Below, one piece after another: positions 53,912 through 63,184 of a stretch of 64,000 bases of DNA. The translations under genes and the position numbers were made by a program. Each line of letters starts with the position of its first letter. Position 1 is the first letter of the stretch. Origin of the DNA: Bacteroidia bacterium (GTDB taxonomy: Bacteria > Bacteroidota > Bacteroidia > SpSt-205); contig JANXCX010000019.1 in the NCBI GenBank assembly GCA_025059535.1, forward strand, positions 1 through 64,000, written 5' to 3'. Under the pieces are notes generated by a model. It did not search any database. It saw nothing but the letters and a program-made list of their open reading frames with translations, and was not told where the DNA came from.

Positions 53912-55627
53912 ATGAACCTTTCCGAAGCGGAACTGAAGCAGCTATACGAAGCCTACTCACCCCCACGCATTCAGCATGCCTTAGTCAAAGGGAAAATTAT
54001 AGCCGTAGACGAGCACGAGGTACTGGTTTCTATAGGGCATAAGGCGGAGGGACGCATCCCGCGCTCGGAATGGGGGCCCGATGAGCCACCGCCCACCGTG
54101 GGCCAAGAAATAGAGGTTTATGTAGAAAATTTAGAGGCTCGGCAAAGTGGCCTTAAGGTCTCGCGGCGCTTGGCCCACTCGCTGCGCACGTGGGAGCTTA
54201 TCAAAGAAGCCCTGCAAAACAATACCCCGATTGAAGGCGTGATTCGGCGGCGCACGAAAGGGGGATTTGTGGTAGATATTAGCGGCATAGAGGCTTTTCT
54301 TCCGGGGTCGCAGGTGGACCTCAAGCCCCTGCGCGCCTCCGACTCCTATGATGAGCTGCTGGGCAAACGCATGCGCTTCAAAGTCGTCAAAATAAACCCC
54401 GCTCAGTACAACGTGGTGGTATCGCATAAGGCCCTTCTGGAAGAAGAGCTGGCCCGCCAGAAAGAGCGCATCCTCAACGCCTTAGAGCGTGGCCAAATCT
54501 TAGAAGGCACCGTGAAGAATGTAGCGTCTTTTGGCATTTTTGTGGACCTTGGGGGCGTAATGGACGGTCTCGTGCATGTAACGGACCTTTCCTGGGGCCG
54601 CGTTTCACACCCCGAGGAGCTGTACAAGCCCGGGGACAAAGTGCGCGTGGTCGTATTAGATCACGACGCGGAGACCCGCCGCGTCACCCTAGGCATCAAG
54701 CAGCTTACCCCTAACCCTTGGGAAGTCTTACCCGAATGGCTCAAAGTCGGCGCAGTGGTAGAGGGCACCATTATAGCGATTGCCGACTACGGCCTGACGG
54801 TAGAGATTATACCAGGTATAGAAGGACTTATCCCCGTATTTGAGCTCTCTTGGTCCTCCATGCCTACTGATATCCAGAAGAATTACAAGGTAGGCAGCAA
54901 AATCCAGGCTAAAGTGATAGAACTCGACCCGGCCAGCCACCACCTTACCCTCAGCGTAAAGCAGCTTTCACCAGACCCTTGGACCCACGCGGCCGAGAAA
55001 TATCCCGTCGGCTCTACGCACAAAGGTATCGTCAAAAACTATACCGCTCTAGGCGCCTTTGTAGAACTGGAGCCGGGCGTGGAGGGCTTTATTAATGTGC
55101 GTGACCTTTCGTGGATTCGTCGCGTGCGGCATCCTTCCGAAATCCTTCAGCGCGGTCAAGAAATAGAGGTCGTTGTACTGGAGATAGACCCTTCTACGAA
55201 ACGGCTGCGTCTCGGTTATAAACAGCTCTCCGAGGATCCATGGGAAATGATTCGCACGGTGTTTGAGCCTGAGTCGGTCCATGAAGGCGTAATAGCCCGC
55301 ATCACCGAGGCTGGGGCCCAGGTAGAGCTGGCCTTCGGGGTGGAGGGCTTCTGTCCTACGCATTATCTGCGCAGCGCTACGGGCGAAATGCCTAAGGAAG
55401 GCGAAAGTCGGCTCTTCAAGGTCGTAGAACTGGATGAGCAAAACCGAACGATCATTCTAGCCCATCAGGCGGGCCCACGGGTAGCGCGTAAAGGCCGCAA
55501 GAAAGGGGAAGGTACCGCTGAACCTTCCGTAGAGCCGCGCACGCGCGCCGTAGCGCGCCAGAAACTGGGAGATCTGGAAGCGATCGCCCAGCTGCGCGCC
55601 CTTTTTGAAAACCAATCCGGTAACTAA
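53912..55627 (+). CDS. rpsA: 30S ribosomal protein S1
   Basis: 571 residues with six S1 (OB-fold) domains: KGKIIAVDEHEVLVSIGHKAEG (1), IEGVIRRRTKGGFVVDISG (2), LEGTVKNVASFGIFVDLGG (3), VEGTIIAIADYGLTVEI (4), HKGIVKNYTALGAFVELEPG (5), HEGVIARITEAGAQVELAFG (6). S1 helps ribosomes load mRNAs that lack strong Shine-Dalgarno sites, which fits a genome with hardly any leaders. Start ATG 53912; the frame opens at 53894 within the promoter. The TAA stop is one base from the tRNA-Val 5' end. Confidence 0.95.
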   Translation: MNLSEAELKQLYEAYSPPRIQHALVKGKIIAVDEHEVLVSIGHKAEGRIPRSEWGPDEPPPTVGQEIEVYVENLEARQSGLKVSRRLAHSLRTWELIKEALQNNTPIEGVIRRRTKGGFVVDISGIEAFLPGSQVDLKPLRASDSYDELLGKRMRFKVVKINPAQYNVVVSHKALLEEELARQKERILNALERGQILEGTVKNVASFGIFVDLGGVMDGLVHVTDLSWGRVSHPEELYKPGDKVRVVVLDHDAETRRVTLGIKQLTPNPWEVLPEWLKVGAVVEGTIIAIADYGLTVEIIPGIEGLIPVFELSWSSMPTDIQKNYKVGSKIQAKVIELDPASHHLTLSVKQLSPDPWTHAAEKYPVGSTHKGIVKNYTALGAFVELEPGVEGFINVRDLSWIRRVRHPSEILQRGQEIEVVVLEIDPSTKRLRLGYKQLSEDPWEMIRTVFEPESVHEGVIARITEAGAQVELAFGVEGFCPTHYLRSATGEMPKEGESRLFKVVELDEQNRTIILAHQAGPRVARKGRKKGEGTAEPSVEPRTRAVARQKLGDLEAIAQLRALFENQSGN

Positions 55628-55628
55628 A

Positions 55629-55703
55629 GGGCTGTTAGCTCAGTTGGTTTAGAGCGCTGCTTTGACAGGGCAGAGGTCGGAGGTTCGAATCCTCCACAGC
55701 CCA
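55629..55703 (+). tRNA. tRNA-Val (GAC)
   Basis: 75 nt; acceptor GGGCTGT/ACAGCCC, D-stem GCTC/GAGC, anticodon loop TTGACAG (GAC), T-arm GGAGG TTCGAAT CCTCC, discriminator A, no encoded CCA. One base after the rpsA stop and 4 bases before the next ATG; no promoter visible between rpsA and it. Confidence 0.96.
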
Positions 55704-55707
55704 CTTC

Positions 55708-56577
55708 ATGGCACCGCAGCGGTGCCTTTTCCTATTGGGATTTACCCTGCTTTATGCGCAATCACCCTTAGCACTGGCCGACTCTCTTTTTCACGCTGGC
55801 CAGTATCCCGAAGCCCTAAGCTCCTATCAGGCCTTAGCTTTCTCTAGTGAAATGCCTGATTCCACGCGGCTCAGGGCGCTGATAGGCTTAGCCCGCACTT
55901 ATCTTACGCTGCATCAGCCCCGTTCCGCTGCGCCCTGGCTAGCGCAGGCCGAGTCGTTAGCTTCTAGCCGCTTGGATACCCCCGCCCTGGCCAGCTGCCT
56001 TACACTGCGCGGCTTTGCGGCCTTTCTCCGTCAGCAGCTAAGTACAGCCGAGAGCCTTTTTACCTCCGTGCGGGCCTTAGGGTTTTCCAGAACGACTGAA
56101 AGCTATCTGAATGCCACGCTTTTCCTAGCCCGCCTGCGCCTTGCCCAAAGCGCCTTTGCTTCAGCTGAAATGCTCTTGGAAGAAGCCCTTACCCTGACCC
56201 AGGCACACGGCAACTTGAACCTATACGCCCAATCCTTATCCCTCCAGGCCCAACTCTGTCTCTTACGCGGCCAGTACCTTTTAGCAGAAAAGTACCTTCA
56301 AACCGCCCTAAGCCTTCCCACGCTTTCCAAGCCCACCCAACTCAACCTTCTAAATACGCTCGGTGCTGTCTATCTCCATCGGGGCGAGCTCCTTAGGGCT
56401 GAGGAGATATTCCAGCAACTCATCCAGACCATAGAAACGACTTGGCCCGCTCAACCCTCTCGCCTAGCGGCCTACTACAATATGGCGATTATCCTTGACC
56501 AGCAGGGCCGCTACGGCGAAGCCGAGAAGTATTACCGGAAAGCTCTGGCTCTCCTTCTCCAACAAGGCGATACCTAG
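55708..56577 (+). CDS. TPR protein, N-terminal part of an interrupted TPR-CHAT gene
   Basis: 289 residues to an in-frame TAG. Signal peptide (1-17, LLYA before Q), then TPR repeats (ADSLFHAGQYPEALSSYQAL; LYAQSLSLQAQLCLLRGQYL; LAAYYNMAIILDQQGRYGEA). The frame continues after the TAG (SPFYHQVRSGLAVLYRHQQRYAEAE) with another normal TPR, so this is the front of a single ancestral protein whose tail is the CHAT domain. The ATG is 4 bases after tRNA-Val. As sequenced it would give a secreted TPR protein without the CHAT part. Confidence 0.8.
   Translation: MAPQRCLFLLGFTLLYAQSPLALADSLFHAGQYPEALSSYQALAFSSEMPDSTRLRALIGLARTYLTLHQPRSAAPWLAQAESLASSRLDTPALASCLTLRGFAAFLRQQLSTAESLFTSVRALGFSRTTESYLNATLFLARLRLAQSAFASAEMLLEEALTLTQAHGNLNLYAQSLSLQAQLCLLRGQYLLAEKYLQTALSLPTLSKPTQLNLLNTLGAVYLHRGELLRAEEIFQQLIQTIETTWPAQPSRLAAYYNMAIILDQQGRYGEAEKYYRKALALLLQQGDT
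56575..56577 (+). other. In-frame TAG interrupting the TPR-CHAT gene
   Basis: The stop codon lies between two matching TPR segments in one reading frame, with no frame change before or after. Nonsense mutation, sequencing error or readthrough are possible. TAG is used as an ordinary stop by other genes here (PorE-like, DUF5683-type, TonB receptor). Confidence 0.75.
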
Positions 56578-56595
56578 AGCCCCTTTTACCATCAG

Positions 56596-58524
56596 GTGCG
56601 CAGCGGCTTAGCGGTGCTTTACCGCCATCAGCAGCGCTACGCCGAGGCCGAGTCGCTTTTAAAAGTGAGTGCGGCCTACTTCCTCGCTACGCAGGGCGCA
56701 AAAAGCCTAGCCTATCTCACCGCCCTACACAACTTAGCCATACTGTATGACGCAAAGGGCGCCAGTACCGAGGCTAAAGCGCTCTATGAAGAAACCCTTG
56801 CCCAGCGCCGCACCGTTCTAGGCGAAACGCACCCCGAGTATCTCAGTACCCTTCTAAATTTCAGTCTATTTTTGACCGACATAAAAGCCTATGCCCAGGC
56901 AGAAAGCCTTCTTACTTCCCTGTGTGCTACCCTCTCGGCTCTCTCGCCTACTCCCTACTGGCTTTTAGATAAGGCCTACTTCAACTTGGCTGTGCTTTAT
57001 AGCAAGCAGGAGGCCCACGTCCGCGCCGACTCCCTCTGGCCTTTAGTCCTAACCCGCGCCTTTGAACGGCTGCGAAAAGAATTTCTTCCTTTACCGCTCT
57101 ACGCCCGCCAGCAATTTTTGGAAAATGTATTAGAAGAAATTTTTTTCCACTTTCAGGCACAGCTGAGTCGTCGGGAAACTTTGCCGCCGGCCATATTAGA
57201 GCTGGGCTATCGGGCCGCTCGTAGTTTCAAGGGTATTCTCCTTACCTCCACGGAAGGCATGCGCTATCTGCTAGAGACCCGTCGTGATACCACGCTTCTA
57301 AAAGCCTATCAGACCTGGAAAGCCCTCCATGAGAGCCGCTTTTTCCTTCTTACTCAGGGGCGCTACGAAGAGGCTGACTCGCTTAGGGAACAGGTGGAGC
57401 GGCTTGAAAGCACGCTGCTGCGCCAGCTGCCAGATTTGGCTTCGTTTCTCCCTGATATGGCTAAAGAACCGCTCTTTCCCCCTCTGCGCTCGGGAGAAGC
57501 GGCCATAGAAGTAGTTCGGATCCCCTTTGATACGGTGGTAGCCTATGTGCATTATCTGCTAGTGCGCGAGGGGCGCCGAAAAGCCCTCAAACGCTGGGTA
57601 CGATGGCTTACCCCTCAGCAGGAGACTACCCTTGAGCAAATTTTTGAGCTCTACCGCACCTTGGGCAGTCCACCCTCCGAACGCCCCTACGAACTCCTTT
57701 GGGCACCTATAGAAAAGCTCCTTCCTAAGCGCCTCCGTAAGCTCTATTTCGCTCCCGATGGGCTGTACTACAAGGTGAATGTGGCTTGCCTTTATGATAG
57801 CCGAGCGCGAGCCTTTGTAGGCGATAAGTATCTTGTTCAGTATGTGGCTACTACTCGCCGCCTGCTTCGGCCGAAGCCTCGCCTCGCTTCTGCGAAACCG
57901 CTGGTTCTAGGCAATCCCGCTTTTGCCACGAAAGGGGAAGGCAGAAATAGGCGTTTGCAGGAAATCTTAGGCGAAGTACCCGCCTTGCCAGCGGCGGAGA
58001 CTGAGGTCCGACTCATTGCAAACCTTCTAGGCGTTACGCCGCTGATTGGGCCTGCGGCTACGGAAGAGGTGGTCAAAAAAGCCAAACATCCCGCTATCCT
58101 TCACCTAGCCACGCATGGCTACTTTATACCGATTGGGGAAAAGGGGCAGGCAGGGCTTCTACTAGCCCCAAGCCCCGGAGAAGATGGGTATCTTACGACC
58201 GAAGAGGCTTCCCTCCTGGCTCTGCAAGGTACTCACCTAGTGGTGCTTTCCGCCTGTGAGACCGCCTTGGGCATTGTTAAGGGAGAGGGGCTTTATGGGC
58301 TTCAGCGTGCGTTCCTAGAGGCGGGAGCGCAGCAGGTGATTGCCACCCTATGGCCCGTGGAAGATGCCGCTACGCAGGCTCTTATGACGGCGCTTTATAG
58401 GCGGCTTGGGCGCTTGCCTGGGCGCTGGAAACATGCCACCACTATCCTACACCGCACCCTACGCCACTTCCGTCAGCAGTATCCTCACCCCTACCACTGG
58501 GGCGCTTTCGTATGCATGCAGTAG
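56596..58524 (+). CDS. CHAT-domain protein, C-terminal part of the interrupted TPR-CHAT gene
   Basis: 642 residues from a GTG at 56596 (true restart uncertain; the open frame begins right after the TAG at 56577). TPR repeats (1 to about 130), a helical linker (about 130-290) and a CHAT caspase-like protease domain (about 290-640) with the catalytic His in ILHLATHGYF and Cys in VVLSACETALG, and the typical RAFLEAGAQQVIATLWPVED segment. No signal peptide of its own, so if expressed alone it stays in the cytoplasm. CHAT proteases often cut partner proteins in defence or signalling; no partner is visible. Confidence 0.8.
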   Translation: MRSGLAVLYRHQQRYAEAESLLKVSAAYFLATQGAKSLAYLTALHNLAILYDAKGASTEAKALYEETLAQRRTVLGETHPEYLSTLLNFSLFLTDIKAYAQAESLLTSLCATLSALSPTPYWLLDKAYFNLAVLYSKQEAHVRADSLWPLVLTRAFERLRKEFLPLPLYARQQFLENVLEEIFFHFQAQLSRRETLPPAILELGYRAARSFKGILLTSTEGMRYLLETRRDTTLLKAYQTWKALHESRFFLLTQGRYEEADSLREQVERLESTLLRQLPDLASFLPDMAKEPLFPPLRSGEAAIEVVRIPFDTVVAYVHYLLVREGRRKALKRWVRWLTPQQETTLEQIFELYRTLGSPPSERPYELLWAPIEKLLPKRLRKLYFAPDGLYYKVNVACLYDSRARAFVGDKYLVQYVATTRRLLRPKPRLASAKPLVLGNPAFATKGEGRNRRLQEILGEVPALPAAETEVRLIANLLGVTPLIGPAATEEVVKKAKHPAILHLATHGYFIPIGEKGQAGLLLAPSPGEDGYLTTEEASLLALQGTHLVVLSACETALGIVKGEGLYGLQRAFLEAGAQQVIATLWPVEDAATQALMTALYRRLGRLPGRWKHATTILHRTLRHFRQQYPHPYHWGAFVCMQ

Positions 58525-58556
58525 GGTAGTCTAGCCTGGACTTAAGGCGAGGAGTC

Positions 58557-58564
58557 TAATTTTG
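58557..58564 (+). promoter_or_regulatory. -7 box TAATTTTG for the second TonB receptor
   Basis: Perfect TAnnTTTG ending 6 bases before ATG 58571. Confidence 0.7.
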
Positions 58565-58570
58565 AGGCCC

Positions 58571-61495
58571 ATGTGGGTGATTAGGGGGGTACTTATTCTG
58601 GGGTTTGTTTGGGCGCAGGAACTTTTACTACGGCGGGCCCCACGGGCTAAAACCCCGCCTCCAACTACTTCTACCGAGCAGGTGCGGTGGCTCAAAGGGC
58701 GTGTAGTAGATGCCCAGCGAAACGAACCACTGGTAGGCGCCTACGTGCGCATTCCAGGCACCGTACTTGGCGCCGTTACGGATGCCCAGGGGGAATTTCG
58801 CATTCCTACCACCCTCCAAGACCCTGTTACCATAGAAGTCTCCTATGTAGGCTATCAGACCCAGCAGGCTACCCTACGGCCCCAAGCCGAATCAGCCAAA
58901 CCTGAGCTTATCCGCCTCAGTGAGACCTCCGTGCTTACGCAAGAAGTAGTTATCGCCGCCTCACGTATAGAAGAACGGTTCTTAGAGTCACCTGTTCAGA
59001 TTCTCCCGCTCTCGCGCCTTTCTATTCAGACGAGTCCGGCCCTTTTTTCTGCACAAACGGCTAGTTTTCTGCCTGGAGTAGAAGTTATACATACCAGCCT
59101 TACCTTTCCTGTAGTAAATGCCCGCGGCTTCACTAGTACCCAGAATGGACGTTTTATCCAGCGCGTGGATGGTGTAGAGCGGCTTTCAGTAGCCCTTAGC
59201 GTACCTGTGTGGCTCTTTACAGGCCCAGCGGATATTGATGTAGCAAATACTGAGGTAGTGGTCGGGCCAGCTTCTTCGCTCTATGGTCCTAATGCTTTTA
59301 ATGGCGCCATGCTGACTACGCTTAAGACCCCTTTTGCCTATCCCGGCTTGTCGGTTCAAGCTCGCCTAGGGCTAAACTATATAGACCAGGGGCCTAAGCC
59401 TCTCTACGATTTACAGCTGCGCTACGCCACGGTATGGAAGAATCGGCTAGGCCTCAAAGTAGTACTGCAGGGCCTACAGGCGCAGGATTGGATAGCTAAG
59501 GATACTACCGATCGGGGCTTCTACGAGGGCGCTCAGGCCCCGTATGACCAACCCGGCTCAGCTAACCCCGGCTACGTTCCCATAAATGGATATGGATACG
59601 AGGCGCGCCTTCTGGTTTCTGGGTTTCCGCTTGCCAGTGGGAATAGGGCTCCTTCCTTTTACCTCAGCCGCACGGGGTATATGGAAAACGAGCTGATTAG
59701 TCCTCATACCTACGCGCTCAAGTTTTACGGAGAAGCCACCTACCGCTTGTCTGATCAGATTCAGGCCAAAGTAGGCTATCACTTTGCCCAAGGCCAGACT
59801 ATCTTCCAGACGCACCTGAGGTACCTTCTCAAAGACTTTGCCTATCACCTGGGGTATGGGGAGCTTAGCTCGGCTACGGGTTTTGTACGACTCTATCATA
59901 TTCGGGAGCTTGGAGGGCGTACAACGGCCCTGAACCTCCTGGGAGCTAACCTCCTAAATCACCTCAAGCCGCATCGGAACTGGTTCGTACAATACCTGCT
60001 AGCGTATGGAGGGTATTTAGACCAGTTTATTTCACCCGAGGATCGGATGGCTTTTGTGGCGCACTACGGCAGGCCCGTACCTACTGAGGGGGATCACGCA
60101 GCAGCACGACAGCTAGCCGATAGCGATACGCGCTTTATAGGTCAGCTTAGCAGCGTAAGTTTTTTGCCTGCAATTTTTTCGGCGAGTTGGGAGGGGTTGG
60201 CTCGCCCTAGCCCCAACGACCCACTCGTAAAGCGCCTGGCCGACTCGCTCTCAGGGGTGCCTGTAACAAAAGGGGGGGCCCAACTCGTTAGCCGGTCTGG
60301 CATCTACCATGCGGAAGCCCAACAAGAATTTACCCTGCCGGGTGCTGTGCAGTTTATCCTTGGGGGCAGTTTCCGACTATTTGAGCTAAACTCAGAGGGT
60401 ACAGTATTTATAGATAGCAGTGGACGACCTGCATACAACTGGGAAGCTGGAGCTTACGGCCAGCTGCGCCGCAGTTTCCTTGAGAGCCGGCTTACCCTGA
60501 CGATGGGACTTCGCTACGACTACCGACAGTACCTTGTTGGAGTTTTTACGCCGCGGCTGGCCGCAAGCTATCGCCTAGACAAGAAAGGCCAGCATATCCT
60601 TCGGACGGCTTATCAGACAGGCTTCCGTAATCCCGTCATAGATGCTCTTTTTATTCGTCTCCAGGCCGATGTCTTGATAATCGGGGCTCTGCCCCAGATA
60701 AATCGGCAATATGGTATCGCTGGGCGGAATAATTATACGGAGGCTTCGGTACGGGCCTATCGGGAAGCCCGAGCCCGCGGCGCTTCCCCCGAAGAAGCCG
60801 CACGCCTGCTTGTCTCACTTCCCATAGACGGTCTGCGTCCTGAACGCCTCCAAAGCGTAGAGATAGGTAGTCGCCATCTCTTTTGGCGTGACCGGATTCT
60901 GATAGACCTTACCTACGCCTATCAGCGCTACCGTGACTTTCATGGAAACGCTATCCTCTATGGCCCAGTAGATCCTCAGGCTACCCTTTCGCCGCAAGAT
61001 GTGGAGAATAACCGCCTTTCGGGTCCTTATAGCCTCTACTATAATGTTCCGGGAACGCCTCAAGCCCATTTTCTCACCTTGAGCTTACAGTACCGCCTCC
61101 ATCGGTATCTCCTTCTTACAACTAACTACAATTACGCCCAAGCTTCAGGCTTAGAAGAAGCCAGGCGCCTAGCGCCTGGCCTCGTCGTCTTCTTCAATAC
61201 ACCTCTCCACCGTATAAACACAGGTCTTATCCTTCAAGGCGCTGGACGCTGGAATGCTCAAATCTGGCACCAATGGGTGCCTGCTTACCAGTATGGGCGT
61301 ATTACCTACGCTCGCGTAGTGCCTACTTACAATCTGCTCCATGCCCAGATAAGCTACCGGCTGCCTCGCTGGCACAGCGAAATACGCCTGGGTGCGCAAA
61401 ATCTCCTCAACTTCTATCATATAGAAACAGCAGGGGGGCCATCCATAGGCGGCCTGTACTATATTCAATATGCCTTTGACCCCTTAAGCCTGTAG
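58571..61495 (+). CDS. TonB-dependent receptor with carboxypeptidase-regulatory-like domain
   Basis: 974 residues: signal peptide (about 1-16, FVWA before Q), a Pro/Arg-rich spacer, a CarbopepD_reg-like sandwich (about 40-120: KGRVVDAQRNEPLVGAYVRIP), plug (about 140-250: FLPGVEVIHTSLTFPVVNAR, VVGPASSLYGPNAFNGAML) and a large barrel (LTMGLRYDYRQYLVGVFTPRL, FHGNAILYGPVDPQ, EIRLGAQNLLNFYH). Imports an unknown ligand; no SusD-like partner. ATG 58571 is preferred to the TTG at 58562, which overlaps the -7 box. Confidence 0.92.
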   Translation: MWVIRGVLILGFVWAQELLLRRAPRAKTPPPTTSTEQVRWLKGRVVDAQRNEPLVGAYVRIPGTVLGAVTDAQGEFRIPTTLQDPVTIEVSYVGYQTQQATLRPQAESAKPELIRLSETSVLTQEVVIAASRIEERFLESPVQILPLSRLSIQTSPALFSAQTASFLPGVEVIHTSLTFPVVNARGFTSTQNGRFIQRVDGVERLSVALSVPVWLFTGPADIDVANTEVVVGPASSLYGPNAFNGAMLTTLKTPFAYPGLSVQARLGLNYIDQGPKPLYDLQLRYATVWKNRLGLKVVLQGLQAQDWIAKDTTDRGFYEGAQAPYDQPGSANPGYVPINGYGYEARLLVSGFPLASGNRAPSFYLSRTGYMENELISPHTYALKFYGEATYRLSDQIQAKVGYHFAQGQTIFQTHLRYLLKDFAYHLGYGELSSATGFVRLYHIRELGGRTTALNLLGANLLNHLKPHRNWFVQYLLAYGGYLDQFISPEDRMAFVAHYGRPVPTEGDHAAARQLADSDTRFIGQLSSVSFLPAIFSASWEGLARPSPNDPLVKRLADSLSGVPVTKGGAQLVSRSGIYHAEAQQEFTLPGAVQFILGGSFRLFELNSEGTVFIDSSGRPAYNWEAGAYGQLRRSFLESRLTLTMGLRYDYRQYLVGVFTPRLAASYRLDKKGQHILRTAYQTGFRNPVIDALFIRLQADVLIIGALPQINRQYGIAGRNNYTEASVRAYREARARGASPEEAARLLVSLPIDGLRPERLQSVEIGSRHLFWRDRILIDLTYAYQRYRDFHGNAILYGPVDPQATLSPQDVENNRLSGPYSLYYNVPGTPQAHFLTLSLQYRLHRYLLLTTNYNYAQASGLEEARRLAPGLVVFFNTPLHRINTGLILQGAGRWNAQIWHQWVPAYQYGRITYARVVPTYNLLHAQISYRLPRWHSEIRLGAQNLLNFYHIETAGGPSIGGLYYIQYAFDPLSL

Positions 61496-61557
61496 GACGG
61501 CTCAAAAAATGAATGTCTCCCCTTAGCGGTTCCGACTCGCCTTTCTAGGCTCGCAAG

Positions 61558-63144
61558 CTAAGGGCGCAGAAGCCGCTGATACCATTCCTGGTCTCGCAGT
61601 ACTGCCTGCGCTAAATGCACGGTAGAGTCGTGATTAGTTACAAAGTCGTATTCACCTCGCAAACCCAAGCCATGATAGGCGCGCAGCTGACCTATAAGAA
61701 GGCGAAGGGCCTCTTTGTGCTTCAAGAGCTGCTCACGACGATAGGCTTGAAGGGCCAGCTCCAGTTCTCTAAGTTTCTCGCGCAAAGGGGCAACCTCGCC
61801 CAATCGCCCATAAAGTTCTCTAAGGAGGCTCTCGGCCTCCTGACCGTACGCCTGAGGATAGGCGCGCAAAGAGTCCAAAAGCGCCTCTATCATAGCGTCC
61901 GAGGGAACTTCGGCGCGCAGCCGAAGGGAGTCGCGCCGAATGGCATCCCGCCGATGAGCCAAAAAGTAGAAAAAGTAAGGCTCTAGGCGCTCGCGCAGGC
62001 GCAGGCTAAGGTATATCGGCGCCTCTAAGTCTGGCGTAATCCCATTTCCTTCCCGTACCGGCCGACCACTGCGGGTGCGGAATACGCGCGAAGCGGTTGG
62101 CTCACCCGGAAGCCGAATACTACGCCCTGAGGGAATGTAATAGCGGGAGACAGTGATTTTCATTTGCGTATTTTCCACAAGCGGCCGCACTACTTGGACT
62201 AGGCCTTTACCAAAGGAATTTTTGCCAATTATCACGGCTCGGTCTAGGTCCTGCAGCGTACCAGCCACAATCTCCGACGCACTGGCGCTACTCTCATCTA
62301 TCAGCACCGCTAAGGGCAGCGTAGGCTCAAAAGGATGCTGCTGGGCGTAATATTTCTGGTTAGCCTCGCTCATGCGGCCGCGCGTTTCTAAGAGCAGTTC
62401 TCCTTTGGGCAGGAAGAGGTTGAGAATTTCCAGCGCTTCGCTGAGTAGGCCGCCGGGATTACCGCGTAAATCTAGGATGAGGCCCTTTAGAGGAGCTTGG
62501 GCTTTGAGGGCAATAAGCTTCTGCCGCAGGGCTTCTGCACACCCGCGCGTAAATTGCGTCAGGGCTATATATCCTATCCCATCGGGTAGGAGAGTAGCGT
62601 AGGGTATGGCTTCGGTTTCCAGCTCTGCTCGAACTAACTGGAGCTCTTCTACCTTTTGGGTAGTGGGGTGCATGACTTTGACCCGTACGGTCGTGCGTGG
62701 CATGCCGCGTAGAAGCTGTTGTACCTGCTCCAGCAGAAGGTTACTCACGGCTTTGTTTTCTACCTCTACTAAAAGGTCGCCTGGCTCTATACCAGCCTTC
62801 TCCGCAGGACTGCCGGGTAGAACTCTACGGCATATGACTTTGCCTTCCAGTGGCATAAGCACCAGGCCCACCCCCGCATACTGCCCGCTCTGCTCAAGCT
62901 GCGCCTGCGTTACTTCCGTAGCACTATAGTAGTTGGTATAGGGATCCAGCTTAGAAAGCATCGCTTCAATAGCATGATTGGTAAGGAAGTCCAGGTCAGG
63001 GGCTTCCACATAGTTCTGCGCTAGCTCCTGAAGCACGCGTCCATAGATTTCTATGTTGCGTCCTAGGCGGTAAAGGGGATCTTGCCACGCCAGCAGGAGT
63101 ACTCCAAAAAGGAGAAGACAAGCGAGGAGGCCTTTAGCCTTCAT
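61558..63144 (-). CDS. C-terminal processing protease (S41)
   Basis: 528 residues: an N-terminal membrane segment or signal (about 4-20), a helical region, a PDZ domain (about 95-175: GVGLVLMPLEGKVICRRVLPG, AGIEPGDLLVEV) and the S41 protease core with GYIALTQF, LILDLRGNPGGLL, the catalytic Ser in DESSASASEIVAG (about 285) and Lys in GKNSFGKGLVQ (about 310), plus a helical tail (about 400-528). CtpA-type enzyme of the cell envelope that processes or degrades periplasmic proteins. Divergent from the outer-membrane protein to its right. The 62 bases between it and the convergent TonB receptor show no clear terminator. Confidence 0.93.
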   Translation of the reverse strand: MKAKGLLACLLLFGVLLLAWQDPLYRLGRNIEIYGRVLQELAQNYVEAPDLDFLTNHAIEAMLSKLDPYTNYYSATEVTQAQLEQSGQYAGVGLVLMPLEGKVICRRVLPGSPAEKAGIEPGDLLVEVENKAVSNLLLEQVQQLLRGMPRTTVRVKVMHPTTQKVEELQLVRAELETEAIPYATLLPDGIGYIALTQFTRGCAEALRQKLIALKAQAPLKGLILDLRGNPGGLLSEALEILNLFLPKGELLLETRGRMSEANQKYYAQQHPFEPTLPLAVLIDESSASASEIVAGTLQDLDRAVIIGKNSFGKGLVQVVRPLVENTQMKITVSRYYIPSGRSIRLPGEPTASRVFRTRSGRPVREGNGITPDLEAPIYLSLRLRERLEPYFFYFLAHRRDAIRRDSLRLRAEVPSDAMIEALLDSLRAYPQAYGQEAESLLRELYGRLGEVAPLREKLRELELALQAYRREQLLKHKEALRLLIGQLRAYHGLGLRGEYDFVTNHDSTVHLAQAVLRDQEWYQRLLRP

Positions 63145-63151
63145 AGCTTTT

Positions 63152-63158
63152 CAAAATA
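63152..63158 (-). promoter_or_regulatory. Possible -7 box TATTTTG for the S41 protease
   Basis: Shortened TAnnTTG form ending 7 bases before ATG 63144; the same heptamer precedes the vWA gene. Confidence 0.4.
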
Positions 63159-63172
63159 CGCATAAAAATGGA

Positions 63173-63180
63173 TACCTTTG
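63173..63180 (+). promoter_or_regulatory. -7 box TACCTTTG for the partial outer-membrane protein
   Basis: Perfect TAnnTTTG ending 4 bases before ATG 63185. Confidence 0.75.
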
Positions 63181-63184
63181 GGGT

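Noticed and set aside
56575-56577. TAG recoded as an amino acid (for example pyrrolysine)
   Set aside because: Several normal genes in the window end in TAG, and no recoding machinery is visible; a nonsense change or error is simpler.
61496-61557. Terminator or small RNA between the TonB receptor and the S41 protease
   Set aside because: I see an A-run but no convincing stem on either strand.
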